A DNA stretch of 64,000 nucleotides from a bacterium (GCA_024226515.1 JAAELQ010000317.1:34708-98707); one strand, 5' to 3'; numbered from the stretch's first letter, positions 36,575 to 45,228 are shown. The notes: a model not told the origin generated them from the letters alone. Numbers and translations are program-made.

Positions 36575-39294
36575 GCGACGCGCTCTACCTGCCGCGCCAG
36601 GTCGGCTGCCCGGGCCTCGCCGATGTGCATCTTCAGCATCCCGATCTCCCGCGTGATCAGGTCCTGATACACGGCCCACGGATCCTCGATGCGAGCCTGG
36701 GCGACGGCGCGTCGCAGCCCGTCTTCCTCCCACGATCCGTCGGAGCGTAGCTCGGCGCCTTCCAGCGGGTCGGCCTGCATCGTCTCGTCGCAGCAGGAGC
36801 GGATGAAGTTCGCGGCGCCGGCACCGACCTCGGCGCGCACCGCGCGAAATACGACGCGCTGCGCGGCGTTGAAACGACCGATCATCTCCTCGAGCTCGGG
36901 CGGCGGGTCCCAATCGGATTCGGCGACCTCGATCTCGATCGCCTCTTCGGCCTCTTCCGGCATCTCCTCGGCGGAGGCCGCGACCTCCGACTCGGGCGCC
37001 TGCGCCTCATCCTCGGCCTCGACGACCTCGATCTCGTAGGCCTCGTCGTCCGACTCGCTCGGTTCCTCGCCCTGCTCGATCCTTCCGAGCCCCTCATCGT
37101 CATCGGGAACCCGGCTCAGCGCCTGGCGGATCGCATCGCGCGAGATGATCCGTGTGGCGTCGATGGAGACCGGTCCAGGCTCATCCTCGGCCTCGGCTTC
37201 GGCCGCATGCTCTTCGGCAGTGTCGTCTACGTCGTACGACTCGGGGGCGGGGTCGATCGGCGCCGGCGTCGGCCGGCCGGAATCGATCCCGACCGAGGCG
37301 CTCGCGGTCGTCAGCGCGTTGCGCAGGGCCTCCGGCGGAATGACCTGCGTGGCATCGAAGCTCTGTTCTCCGGCCTGCGCGGCCTGGCCTTCCAGCGCCG
37401 AGCGCAGAGCGTCGCGCGAGATCATCTGCGTCGCGTCGGGCGAGGGCTCGATCTCGACGTCGAACGTGCTGCCCGCCGGTCCGTCCACGGAATCCGCCTC
37501 GTGCGCCGAGGCCACCGCGTGGTCTTCGATCGCGTCGCGGACGATCTCGAGCGGGATGCGCTGCGTGGCATCCGCGGGCGCAGCGGCGACTTCGTCTTCG
37601 AGAACTTCGGCGTCGTCGTGGTGCGTCTCCGTCTCCGTCTCCGTCTCTGCCTCTGCCTCTGCCTCCACCTCCACCTCGACCTCGACCTCGACCTCGACCT
37701 CGACCTCGTGCTCCGCTTCGGCGGTCTCGGCCGCTATTTCGGCCGGCTCGGCGACCTCCTCGGCGGCGGCGTCGACCTCGTCGTCGGCTGCGGCGGCGAC
37801 GGTGTCCTCGACCGGCTCTTCGACCGGCAGCTCGCAGGACTCGATGGCGCCCAGCATGCGCAATCCCCACAGCAACTGGCACGTGCGGAAGTCGCCCAGG
37901 TCGGAGGCGCGGCAGATTTCGCGCGCGGTCTTGGGGGACTTGATCGAGGTGATCACTTCCCACTCGTCCGGTCCGGCGCGCAGCGAGTCGAGTACGTCCA
38001 GGTAGCGCGGCGTGAGCTGCACCGGGGTCTCGAGTCCCCCGCAGCCGTCGCAGATCCGGTTCCACGTCGTGACGCGACGCAGGCCCTCGTAGATCATCGA
38101 CTCCAGGCTGGCGTCGAGCACGATGCTCTCACGCGTCGGCAGCGGGCCGGCGACGAACTCGTACTCGCCGGTCGTCCAGCGGAACGTGTCGAAGACGATC
38201 TCGCCGACCTGTTCGCGCACCATCTCGTCGAGGTCGCGCTCGTCGATCACGCCCATCTCGTGCAGGATCGTGCCCACGCGGCGGTTCGACAACAGCATGC
38301 GCCGCGCGTGCTCGCGGTCGTCCAGCGAGATCACTCCCCGACGCATCAGGTAGGCCAACAGGCCGTCCTCGATGTCGTTGCTGGTGGCGAAGACGAGGCT
38401 GCCTTCGCTGAAGTGCAGGACGCGCTCCGTTCGTCCGTTGCAGACAAACAGCAGGCCGGTCACCCCGTCCCGCCCCAGGCCGACGAGCACCTCGGCCAGC
38501 GTCTGCGCCTGCGAGCGGTCCTTGGCCACGAGCCGGCCCGGCTCGCGCTCTTCGACGTCGGCCTGCCGTACCGCGCCGAGGACGCGCAGCGTCCACAGCA
38601 CCTGATAGATCTCGAAGTTGGACAGGAACAGCTCGAGGCACAGGTCCTCGACGGTTCCCGATTCCCCGCGCAGCCGCTCGAGCACGAGTTGTTCGCCCTC
38701 GGTCAGGTCGGCGCCTTCCAGCGCGATCTGCCACTGCTCGGTCAACTCGTACGTGGTCCGCGTCGCGCCCACACCGCGGCGCAGCCGCTCGAACGAGCGG
38801 ATGTGGCGGATCCCACGAGAGACGATCTCGCTCGTGCGCAGATTCAGCGTGATCACCTCGTCGGTGGGCAGCGGGCCCTCGACGAAGCGGTATTCACCAT
38901 GATCCTGCGTGAACAGGTCGAGGACGATCGAGCGCACCTGCCCCAGGACGCTGACGATCAGCTGGTCGGGGCTCAGGCTCTCCGCGCGAACCAGCAGCGT
39001 CCCGAGGCGTTCGCCCTGGTCGAGTTGTGTCAGCGCGGCGTCGAGCTGGTCGAGCGTGACCCGCCCTTCGCGAATCAGTCGATCTCCGAGCCGATCGCCG
39101 GGGGCGGTCGAGGAGGCGAACGAGATCCGCCCCTCTTCGAGGTACAACGACCGCGTGACTCCCGCGTGGCACAACTGCAGCACGCCCGTCTTGCGCTGGC
39201 TGCAGATCATCCACAACAGGTCGGGCAGCTCGATTCCCTCGAGGCGACCCGAGTACGGTCGCTCGAGGAGATTGTCGTCGTCTTGCCGGCTCAT
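36550..39294 (-). CDS. Large protein with two DUF4388 modules and four DATQ-type repeats
   Basis: The 914-residue cytoplasmic protein begins with a DUF4388 (PatA N-terminal-like) module (SGRLEGIELPDLLWMICSQR, TGVLQLCHAG, YLEEGRISFASS), with a second copy in the next third (VLVGLGRDGVTGLLFVCNG, HFSEGSLVFATS). An acidic linker contains a Glu-Val / Glu-Ala / Glu-Thr alternating tract. Four copies of a short motif then follow, DATQ(or R)-x-I-x-x-(x)-(A/V)-(L/I)-R-x-A, at about residues 574, 620, 647 and 711. A C-terminal helical domain ends the protein. DUF4388 proteins are linked to signalling and gliding-type complexes; this role is inference. ATG 39294 has GCGGA upstream. Confidence 0.8.
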   Translation of the reverse strand: MSRQDDDNLLERPYSGRLEGIELPDLLWMICSQRKTGVLQLCHAGVTRSLYLEEGRISFASSTAPGDRLGDRLIREGRVTLDQLDAALTQLDQGERLGTLLVRAESLSPDQLIVSVLGQVRSIVLDLFTQDHGEYRFVEGPLPTDEVITLNLRTSEIVSRGIRHIRSFERLRRGVGATRTTYELTEQWQIALEGADLTEGEQLVLERLRGESGTVEDLCLELFLSNFEIYQVLWTLRVLGAVRQADVEEREPGRLVAKDRSQAQTLAEVLVGLGRDGVTGLLFVCNGRTERVLHFSEGSLVFATSNDIEDGLLAYLMRRGVISLDDREHARRMLLSNRRVGTILHEMGVIDERDLDEMVREQVGEIVFDTFRWTTGEYEFVAGPLPTRESIVLDASLESMIYEGLRRVTTWNRICDGCGGLETPVQLTPRYLDVLDSLRAGPDEWEVITSIKSPKTAREICRASDLGDFRTCQLLWGLRMLGAIESCELPVEEPVEDTVAAAADDEVDAAAEEVAEPAEIAAETAEAEHEVEVEVEVEVEVEVEAEAEAETETETETHHDDAEVLEDEVAAAPADATQRIPLEIVRDAIEDHAVASAHEADSVDGPAGSTFDVEIEPSPDATQMISRDALRSALEGQAAQAGEQSFDATQVIPPEALRNALTTASASVGIDSGRPTPAPIDPAPESYDVDDTAEEHAAEAEAEDEPGPVSIDATRIISRDAIRQALSRVPDDDEGLGRIEQGEEPSESDDEAYEIEVVEAEDEAQAPESEVAASAEEMPEEAEEAIEIEVAESDWDPPPELEEMIGRFNAAQRVVFRAVRAEVGAGAANFIRSCCDETMQADPLEGAELRSDGSWEEDGLRRAVAQARIEDPWAVYQDLITREIGMLKMHIGEARAADLARQVERVAQTALPPV
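37624..37708. repeat. In-frame hexanucleotide microsatellite in the DUF4388 gene
   Basis: Tandem six-base units drift from GTCTCC through CTCTGC and CTCCAC to CTCGAC, and encode alternating Glu-Thr, Glu-Ala and Glu-Val dipeptides on the minus strand. Unit gain or loss changes the protein by two residues at a time without shifting frame. Confidence 0.85.
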
Positions 39295-39388
39295 TGATTT
39301 CCGCCCGGTCCACGCCGGAGCAGGCTCGCACGGGTGCCCCTGCTCCGGGTAGAAACCCAAGGATAAGTTAGATCCTCGGGCCTCTCGG

Positions 39389-39589
39389 TCAAGTGTCGGC
39401 CGAGTCGGGGGGCGAGCCTGTTCGCGGGGGGGAGGCTTCGTCGACCAGCATTACGGGGATTCCGTCCCGGATCGGGTAGATTCGGCCACATTCCAGGCAT
39501 TCCAGCCCGGAATCGGCCTCGTCCTCGCGCAACCCTCCCCGGCAGGCGGGGCAGACGAGGATTTCCATCAGTCGGGCGTCGATCGGCAC
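39389..39589 (-). CDS. Trm112-family zinc-binding protein
   Basis: The 66-residue protein carries VPIDARLMEILVCPACRGGL, then CLECGRIYPIRDGIPVMLVD, the Trm112/YcaR pattern with two CxxC pairs that form a zinc site. Trm112 proteins activate methyltransferases; small bacterial homologues often sit beside LPS or lipid A genes. GTG at 39589 starts the conserved IDxxLxEILVCP segment and has GAGGT five bases upstream; an internal ATG at 39568 would lose that segment. It is divergent from the GT9 gene and lies downstream of nothing on its strand except the intergenic region. Confidence 0.85.
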   Translation of the reverse strand: MPIDARLMEILVCPACRGGLREDEADSGLECLECGRIYPIRDGIPVMLVDEASPPRTGSPPDSADT

Positions 39590-39672
39590 GGTAACCTCGG
39601 CCGCAGGATATCCCCCCCCGGCTCGGGCTGTCAAAGAACGGCGGCTGCCGGGCTTTGCTCTATACTCACGCC

Positions 39673-40788
39673 GTGCGACCGCTGCCCGCCGAATTGCGAC
39701 GGGCCCTGGCCGACGAGGGGCAGGGTCTGACCCTGCTCGTGATCCGGCTGGGCGCGATGGGGGACATTCTGCGCACGGTGCCCCCGGCCCGACTACTGCG
39801 CCGTGCCTTGCCCCGCGCCCGGATCCTGTGGGTGCTCGAGGACAAGTGGCGGGCTGTGCTCGAGGGGCACCCGGACCTGAACGGCATCCTCGAGGCGCCG
39901 CGTCGGGTCTGGGATCGCACCTCTCGCTCCCCCCTGCTCTGGCCCGAGCTCGTACGCTCGGTCGTGGGCCTGAGACGCGAGTTGCGCCGGCATTCGCCGA
40001 CGCTGGCGCTCGACTTCCACGGCAACCTGCGCAGCGGGCTGGTCTGCAGACTCTCGGGCGCGCCGGTCCGGCTGGGCTACGACGGTCATCAGCAGAAGGA
40101 AGGCAATCGCCGATTGACCACACACCGCGTGCCCGCGGGAGACAGGCGGACGCCGCGCATGGAGCGCAACCTCGACCTCGTGCGGGCGCTCGGCATCCCG
40201 GTAGCCCCGCTGCCCTCCGGGGCCCTGCCGCTGGTCGAGCGGGGGCGGGACGCCGCCGCCGAGATCGCCGGCGAGATCGCCCCGGGCGGCTACGCGATCG
40301 TCTCCCCCGGGGCCAGCGCCAGCCAGGCGTACAAGAAACCGCCGCCCGAGCTGCTCGCCGCCGCCTGCCGCGTGACCGAGCAACGCGGCTTCACGCCGCT
40401 GGTCGTCTACGGGCCCGGCGAGCTCGACGACGCCCGGCGCGCCGTCGAGGCATCCGGAGGAAACGCGACGCTCGCCCCGCCGACCGATCTGGCGACGCTG
40501 GCCGCGCTGCTGGCCGGAGCACGGCTGTTCATCGGCGGCGACAGCGGCCCGCTTCACCTGGCGTGCGCCACCGGCTGCCCCGTGCTCGGGATCTACGGCC
40601 CGACCGACCCCGAGGTAAACCGACCGTGGGGCGTCCCACACCGCGCGGTCTGCGCCCCGGACCGCGAATACACCGGCATCAAACGCCTCGATCGCCCCGG
40701 CGGCTTCGTCGGACTCGACGCGAACCACGTGACGCATACGACCGCAGAGCTGCTCGACCGGCCGCCGCGGGACGAGGCAAGAAACTAG
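39673..40788 (+). CDS. Glycosyltransferase family 9 (heptosyltransferase-like)
   Basis: The 371-residue protein shows the GT9 N-terminal LLVIRLGAMGDILRTVPPAR and ALDFHGNLRSGLVCRLSGAP segments. The C-terminal nucleotide-sugar domain has GGDSGPLHLACATGCPVLGI and YGPTDPEVNRPWG. ADP-heptose:LPS heptosyltransferases (WaaC, WaaF) have this organisation. It probably adds heptose to the LPS inner core at the cytoplasmic face. The start codon is uncertain: GTG at 39673 or TTG at 39655, with no clear ribosome site for either; a TATACT box at 39661-39666 hints at a very short leader. Its TAG stop overlaps the convergent kinase stop. Confidence 0.86.
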   Translation: MRPLPAELRRALADEGQGLTLLVIRLGAMGDILRTVPPARLLRRALPRARILWVLEDKWRAVLEGHPDLNGILEAPRRVWDRTSRSPLLWPELVRSVVGLRRELRRHSPTLALDFHGNLRSGLVCRLSGAPVRLGYDGHQQKEGNRRLTTHRVPAGDRRTPRMERNLDLVRALGIPVAPLPSGALPLVERGRDAAAEIAGEIAPGGYAIVSPGASASQAYKKPPPELLAAACRVTEQRGFTPLVVYGPGELDDARRAVEASGGNATLAPPTDLATLAALLAGARLFIGGDSGPLHLACATGCPVLGIYGPTDPEVNRPWGVPHRAVCAPDREYTGIKRLDRPGGFVGLDANHVTHTTAELLDRPPRDEARN

Positions 40789-41594
40789 TCCGGCCGTTCG
40801 TGTCGGCGGACACGCAGCGCGGAGGCCGAGCGCCCCTTCAGCAGCAGCGCCAGCAGGTCCGCGTCCCCGGCCGCGTAGTGCTCGTAGAACGCCCGGCGGG
40901 GTGCGTCGTCGATGTCGCCCGTGATCTTGGCGTACGAGCGTTCCAGGCGACGCAAGGCGCGCCGCCGCGGCTCGAGCGGCAGCGACCTGTCGTGGGCCGC
41001 TGCGCGGTCGAGGTCGATGACGTGCGCCTCGGGCGGAACGCGGCGCAGCATCAGGTTTCCCAGGTTGAGGTCGCGGTGCTCGATCCCCGCGTCGTGCATC
41101 CGACGCACCTCGCGCATCACGAGGGCCAGGTCGTCCGGGGTGGGCGGATCGTTCGCCCGCAGCATCGAGGCCAGATCCGCGGCCCCGGCGAGCTCCTCCA
41201 CCGCCAGCCACGCCCGCCACAGCCCGGGCGGGCCGGGCACGAGAAACAACGCCGCGGCGGCGGGCGTGCGAACGCCGCGGTCGCGCGCGACGTGTGGGAT
41301 CCGCAGATTGTCGAGCAGCCGGTTCGCTCCGGGGAAACGATTGCGCCACAGGCGCGCCGCCGCCCCGCCACGGAGCAATTGTTTCAGGCGCCAGGCCCGG
41401 CCGTCACCGCACTCGACCCGGGCCGACCTTCCGCGGCCGATCTCGCCTTCACCCGCGCTCAGGCGTCGCCGCCAGCCCTCGACCGAGTCGAGCTCCAGCC
41501 GGGCCAGCGCATCGAGATCCGCCGCCGCGGCGTAGAGCGTGCCGCCGGGCACGGCACGTTTCTCGAACCCGGGCGGAAGCGCCCCGCCCGTCAA
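40785..41594 (-). CDS. Lipopolysaccharide/Kdo kinase-like protein (WaaP/KdkA family)
   Basis: The 269-residue protein has a protein-kinase-like fold of the LPS kinase group. It has KQLLRGG-ARLWRNRFPGANR near the N-lobe, AWLAVEELAGAADLASML, the catalytic loop GIEHRDLNLGNLML, and the metal-binding HVIDLDRAAAH. Members phosphorylate Kdo or heptose in the LPS inner core. The only reasonable start is TTG at 41594; it shares bases with the tatC stop (TTGA) and has GAGGAACAGGAACG ahead. It ends convergently with the GT9 gene, which supports an LPS core role. Confidence 0.82.
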   Translation of the reverse strand: MTGGALPPGFEKRAVPGGTLYAAAADLDALARLELDSVEGWRRRLSAGEGEIGRGRSARVECGDGRAWRLKQLLRGGAAARLWRNRFPGANRLLDNLRIPHVARDRGVRTPAAAALFLVPGPPGLWRAWLAVEELAGAADLASMLRANDPPTPDDLALVMREVRRMHDAGIEHRDLNLGNLMLRRVPPEAHVIDLDRAAAHDRSLPLEPRRRALRRLERSYAKITGDIDDAPRRAFYEHYAAGDADLLALLLKGRSASALRVRRHERPD

Positions 41595-42355
41595 CGTTCC
41601 TGTTCCTCGCCGTCGGCCGGCCGCTTCGGGGCGAACAGCCAGCTGACGAAGACGCCCAGCAGGTAGAGCACGATCATCGGCCCGGCGAACACCGACATCG
41701 TCACCATGTCGCCGGTGGGCGTGATCACGGCCGAGACGACGGCGATGGCCAGCACCGCGATGCGGAAGTGCCGCATGAGGAAGCCCGGCGTGACCAGGCC
41801 GATGCGCGAGAGGAAGAAGATCAGCACGGGCAGCTCGAACACGATGCCCATGCCGAGGATGATCCAGCTCTCGAACTGGAACGCCGAGCGCAGCGTGATC
41901 GACGCCTTGAAGCTCTCGCCGAGCCGGACCAACCAACCGGCCGCCACCGGGGTCGCGACGTAGTACCCGAACGCCCCGCCTCCGGCGAAGAACAACGTGC
42001 CGAAGACCAGGAACGGAATCGCCAGCCGCCGCTCCTTCTTGTAAAGACCGGGAGCGACGAAGGACCACAGCTGGTACAGGATCATCGGCGCCGAGAGGAA
42101 CAACGCGGCCAGCGCCGACGCCTTGAGATAGATGAAGAACGGCTCGGTCAGGTTGATGTAAACGATCTCGCCACCGTCGAACAGGTGCTTGCGGATCGGC
42201 TGCACGAGGAAGTCGAGCAGCCACCGCGATACGCCCCAGCACGCCAGCAGCGCCACGATGTAAACGACACCGGCCTTGAACAGCCTCGACCGCAACTCGT
42301 CGAGGTGCTCGAGCAAGGTCATCGTGCTTTCAGCTGTCTCGGGGTTCGCCGACAT
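41591..42355 (-). CDS. tatC: Sec-independent protein translocase TatC
   Basis: The 254-residue inner-membrane protein has six predicted helices. N-terminal TLLEHLDELRSRLFKAG is the conserved signal-peptide binding region. YINLTEPFFIYLKAS, LYQLWSFVAPGLYKKERR and FELPVLIFFLSRIGLVTP are core TatC motifs, and AVVSAVITPTGDMVTM follows. It recognises twin-arginine precursors and forms the export channel with TatA/TatB. The start overlaps tatA by 26 bases and its stop overlaps the downstream TTG start, indicating a coupled tatA-tatC-kinase unit. Confidence 0.96.
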   Translation of the reverse strand: MSANPETAESTMTLLEHLDELRSRLFKAGVVYIVALLACWGVSRWLLDFLVQPIRKHLFDGGEIVYINLTEPFFIYLKASALAALFLSAPMILYQLWSFVAPGLYKKERRLAIPFLVFGTLFFAGGGAFGYYVATPVAAGWLVRLGESFKASITLRSAFQFESWIILGMGIVFELPVLIFFLSRIGLVTPGFLMRHFRIAVLAIAVVSAVITPTGDMVTMSVFAGPMIVLYLLGVFVSWLFAPKRPADGEEQER

Positions 42356-42689
42356 CGCCTTCCGGTCCGGTTGACGCGGGCTCCGCGGGTTCGGAGGGTT
42401 CCGCGGGCTTCTCGGGCTCGGGATCCTTGCGCGAGCTCTCGGTCGAACGCGCGACGCTGAGCTTGCGCACCTCGTCGACGGTCTGCGACACCTCGTTCTT
42501 GACCGACTTTACACTTTCGAGATCGACCTCACGTTCCAGGCTGGCGCGGAAGTCGTTGGAGGCGCGGCGGAACTCGGACAGACCCTTCCCCAGCGTCCGC
42601 CCGATCTGGGGCAGCTTTCGTGGGCCGAACAAGAGCAGGGCGAGAACCAGAAGCAGGGCCAGTTCTGCGCCGCCGAGGGATCCGAACAT
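42330..42689 (-). CDS. tatB: TatA/TatB-family translocase subunit
   Basis: The 119-residue protein has the canonical N-terminus MFGSLGGAELALLLVLALLL, then FGPRKLPQIGRTLGKGLSEF, which is the short membrane helix, hinge and amphipathic helix of TatA/B. A long charged C-terminal tail (ending in a Pro/Glu-rich segment) is more like TatB, as is the partial match to the FR-x-S region. It pairs with tatC directly downstream. Only one TatA/B gene is present here, so a second TatA may lie elsewhere. TatA versus TatB cannot be settled from this alone. Confidence 0.88.
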   Translation of the reverse strand: MFGSLGGAELALLLVLALLLFGPRKLPQIGRTLGKGLSEFRRASNDFRASLEREVDLESVKSVKNEVSQTVDEVRKLSVARSTESSRKDPEPEKPAEPSEPAEPASTGPEGDVGEPRDS

Positions 42690-42766
42690 TCGAGGGTCAC
42701 TCCAGTGGGGCGATCAGGCTACTAGTCGGCCTCGCGAAGTGTCAAGAAACGTAAACGTTTATCCGG

Positions 42767-42795
42767 TTGTCGCAACTCCAGCGCGATCATATAAT
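42767..42795 (+). promoter_or_regulatory. Sigma-70-type promoter of the CtpA-family gene
   Basis: TTGTCG (42767-42772) and a consensus TATAAT (42790-42795) are separated by exactly 17 bases. The predicted start of transcription is about 25 bases ahead of the ATG at 42828. The promoter is in the divergent region with tatB. Confidence 0.7.
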
Positions 42796-42827
42796 TACGT
42801 CTATCGGTCCATCCAGGGAGTGCGTTC

Positions 42828-44510
42828 ATGAGCCTATCGACCCGCCGCTTCTCCATCGTGATGATCTTCTCGCTCGCTCTCGGAGGCGTGCTGGGGGGCT
42901 TCCTGGGAGGCCGTGCAAATGCCGATCCACGCATGCCCGACGATCATCTATGGACCTTCGGTCGCGTCCTGTCGCTCGTCGAGGATCAGTACATAGGCGA
43001 GGCCGACTCGAAGGAACTCGTGGAATCGGCGATCGACGGATTGCTCACCACGCTCGACCCGCACAGCAACTATCTCAACGGTGAAGCATTCTCGGAGATG
43101 CGCGACGAGCAGCGCGGCAAGTTCAGCGGACTGGGAATCCAGATCACCAAGCGCGGCCCCGACAAGCCACTGACGATCATTGCGCCGATCGACGGCACGC
43201 CGGCCCACCGTGTCGGCCTGCAGTCCGGTGACATCATCGCCGAGATCGAGGGACAGGCCACGATCGAGATGACCGTGCACGAGGCGGTTCGCCTGCTGAA
43301 GGGCGAGAAGGGCACCGAGGTCACGATCACGATCAACCGCCCCGGCCTCGAAGAGCCGTTCGACGTCACGATCGAACGCGCCGACATCCCGATCGAGAGC
43401 ATTCGCGTCGCGTACATGCTCGGCGAGGACACCGGCCTCGTTCGCATCTCCAACTTCACATCGACGACCGCCGACGAGCTGGACGAAGCGATCCGCATGC
43501 TCGAAGAGCAAGGCATGACGCAGTTGCTGATCGACCTGCGCGGTAACCCGGGCGGGTTGCTCGACCAGGCGGTGCAGGTGACCGAGCGCTTCATCACCGA
43601 CGGCAGCCTCGTCGTCTACACGCGCGGCCGAATCCCGGGCGCGAACCAGGACTACCTGGCCAAGGCCGATACCGATCGCTCCGAACTGCCGCTGGTCGTC
43701 CTCGTCGACGGCAGCTCCGCCTCCGCCAGCGAGATCTTCTCCGGAGCGATCCAGGACCACGACCGCGGCCTGGTCGTCGGCGCGAACACGTTCGGCAAGG
43801 GACTGGTGCAGCGCGTGATTCCGCTGCGCGACGGCGGCGCGCTGGCCGTCACCACGGCCAAGTACTACACGCCTTCCGGACGCCTGATCCAGCGCGACTA
43901 CTCCGACCTCGAGCGCTACTACCTCAACCGCGCCTCCGACGAGCAGCACGGCGAGACGGTGGGCACGCCGGAGGGCGACGAGGAGCTGCCCCAGCAACCG
44001 CCGAACACCGAGGTGTTCTACACGGCGTCGGGTCGTGAGGTCTACGGCGGCGGCGGCATCCACCCGGACTACGTCGTCGAGGCCCCTCCGGCGCCCGCGC
44101 TCGTGATCCGCCTGATCCGACAGAACGTAGTCTTCGACTACTCCGTCCTGTTCTCGAACAGCCACGAGATCATCCCGCGCGACTTCCAGGTCAGCGAGGA
44201 GATGTTCGACGAGTTCCGCGAGTTCCTGCACGAGCGCGAATTCGAATTCGACGAAGCCGAGTTGCTCGAGCACCGCGACCTGATCAGCTTGCGGCTGCGG
44301 GCACAGCTCGGGCGCATGCGTTTCGGACAGGAAGAAGAGAGTCGCATTCTGGCCGAGGCCGACCCTCAGGTGCAGAAGGCGCTCGAGCTGTTCGAGGAGG
44401 CCGCGGCGCTGGCGATCCAGGGCAAGAGCGGTAAGCCGGGCAAGGCCACCAAGCGGCCCGACCTGCAGGCCCAGGCATCGGGCGAAGACGACGTGCCGGC
44501 CGACAACTAG
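42828..44510 (+). CDS. S41 family C-terminal processing protease
   Basis: The 560-residue protein has a signal anchor (IVMIFSLALGGVLGGFLGG), a helical N-terminal region, a PDZ domain (about 95-180; GLGIQITKRG, GLQSGDIIAEIEG), and the S41 protease core. The catalytic Ser is in GSSASASEIFSG (about 298), and the general base Lys is in ANTFGKGLVQR (about 323). IDLRGNPGGLLDQAV is the conserved substrate-binding strand. Such proteases (CtpA/Prc) cut the C-termini of periplasmic proteins. The C-terminal 150 residues beyond the core are charged and end in a Lys-rich, Pro-rich tail. ATG with GGGAG ahead. Confidence 0.93.
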   Translation: MSLSTRRFSIVMIFSLALGGVLGGFLGGRANADPRMPDDHLWTFGRVLSLVEDQYIGEADSKELVESAIDGLLTTLDPHSNYLNGEAFSEMRDEQRGKFSGLGIQITKRGPDKPLTIIAPIDGTPAHRVGLQSGDIIAEIEGQATIEMTVHEAVRLLKGEKGTEVTITINRPGLEEPFDVTIERADIPIESIRVAYMLGEDTGLVRISNFTSTTADELDEAIRMLEEQGMTQLLIDLRGNPGGLLDQAVQVTERFITDGSLVVYTRGRIPGANQDYLAKADTDRSELPLVVLVDGSSASASEIFSGAIQDHDRGLVVGANTFGKGLVQRVIPLRDGGALAVTTAKYYTPSGRLIQRDYSDLERYYLNRASDEQHGETVGTPEGDEELPQQPPNTEVFYTASGREVYGGGGIHPDYVVEAPPAPALVIRLIRQNVVFDYSVLFSNSHEIIPRDFQVSEEMFDEFREFLHEREFEFDEAELLEHRDLISLRLRAQLGRMRFGQEEESRILAEADPQVQKALELFEEAAALAIQGKSGKPGKATKRPDLQAQASGEDDVPADN

Positions 44511-44535
44511 CGCCGAGCCGCAGGACCGCAGAGGG

Positions 44536-44733
44536 TCAATCTTCGTCGAAGGTGAAGATCTCTTCGATGGCCGCGCCGAAGACTCGTGCGACGTCGTGTG
44601 CCAGTTTGAGTGACGGCACGTAGCGACCGCGCTCCATGAACACGATGGTCTCCCGGCGCACACCCACGAGATCCGCCAGCTCCTGCTGGGTCAGGCCTCG
44701 ATGGGTTCGGAGCACCTTAACCCGCGTCTTCAT
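44536..44733 (-). CDS. XRE-family HTH transcriptional regulator
   Basis: The 65-residue protein is essentially one helix-turn-helix domain: VLRTHRGLTQQELADLVGVR followed by RETIVFMERGRYVPSLKLAH. It belongs to the compact YozG-like group that usually pairs with a small membrane protein. Here the membrane protein gene lies just upstream on the same strand and overlaps it by 17 bases. The two operator palindromes before that gene suggest the regulator represses its own operon. Confidence 0.9.
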   Translation of the reverse strand: MKTRVKVLRTHRGLTQQELADLVGVRRETIVFMERGRYVPSLKLAHDVARVFGAAIEEIFTFDED

Positions 44734-45136
44734 GAAGTGACCCGGCGCGGTGAAAGAACACCAGGCAGATGCCGTAAATGCCGCACTGTCCGAGGATTCC
44801 GGTGCCGAGCATCGTTCGCGTCGATTCGAACTGACCCTGGGCGACGAAGATGACGGACCAGAGGACGAGCGACATCATGAACGCCGCATGACCGGCATTG
44901 AGACGCGCAGCTCGGGTGAACTCGTCCGTCGCAGCCCGACCGGCTCGACGATCCGCCAGGGACCTGCGGGCGTTCCGTAGGTAGACCGCCAACAGCACCA
45001 GCCCGGTCACGCCGAGGATGCCGATCTTGATCCGGCTGGAGCCCAGCTCGTTCAGAACCGGCACCGTGACCCAGGCCAGCACGAGCACGAAGGCGACGAC
45101 CGAGGCAGTGAGCTGTGGACTGTAAGGGCTGCGCAT
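44717..45136 (-). CDS. Small four-helix membrane protein co-transcribed with the XRE regulator
   Basis: The 139-residue protein has four hydrophobic segments: ASVVAFVLVLAWVTVPVLNE, GILGVTGLVLLAVYL, AAFMMSLVLWSVIFVAQG and LGQCGIYGICLVFFHRAG. It resembles the DUF2178-like membrane partners of compact XRE regulators, but I am not certain of the family. ATG at 45136 has GAGGAG upstream. First gene of the two-gene operon; transcript start lies within the operator region. Confidence 0.75.
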   Translation of the reverse strand: MRSPYSPQLTASVVAFVLVLAWVTVPVLNELGSSRIKIGILGVTGLVLLAVYLRNARRSLADRRAGRAATDEFTRAARLNAGHAAFMMSLVLWSVIFVAQGQFESTRTMLGTGILGQCGIYGICLVFFHRAGSLHEDAG

Positions 45137-45152
45137 CGACTCTCCTCACGCC

Positions 45153-45201
45153 TGTTAGAACCATCTAACACTATGTTAGAACGTTCGAACACCGTCGTCA
45201 A
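45153..45201 (-). promoter_or_regulatory. Promoter with two tandem 18-bp operator palindromes
   Basis: Site 1 (45153-45170) is TGTTAGAACCATCTAACA with perfect seven-base arms. Site 2 (45174-45191) is TGTTAGAACGTTCGAACA, palindromic except for one mismatched pair. Their centres are 21 bases apart, about two helical turns. On the minus strand, TTGACG (45201-45196) and TAACAT (45178-45173), spaced by 17, form a promoter whose -10 box and spacer lie within site 2 and whose start lies within site 1. Confidence 0.72.
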
Positions 45202-45228
45202 CCGCGAATCCTGCTAGGGTAGGCGGCG

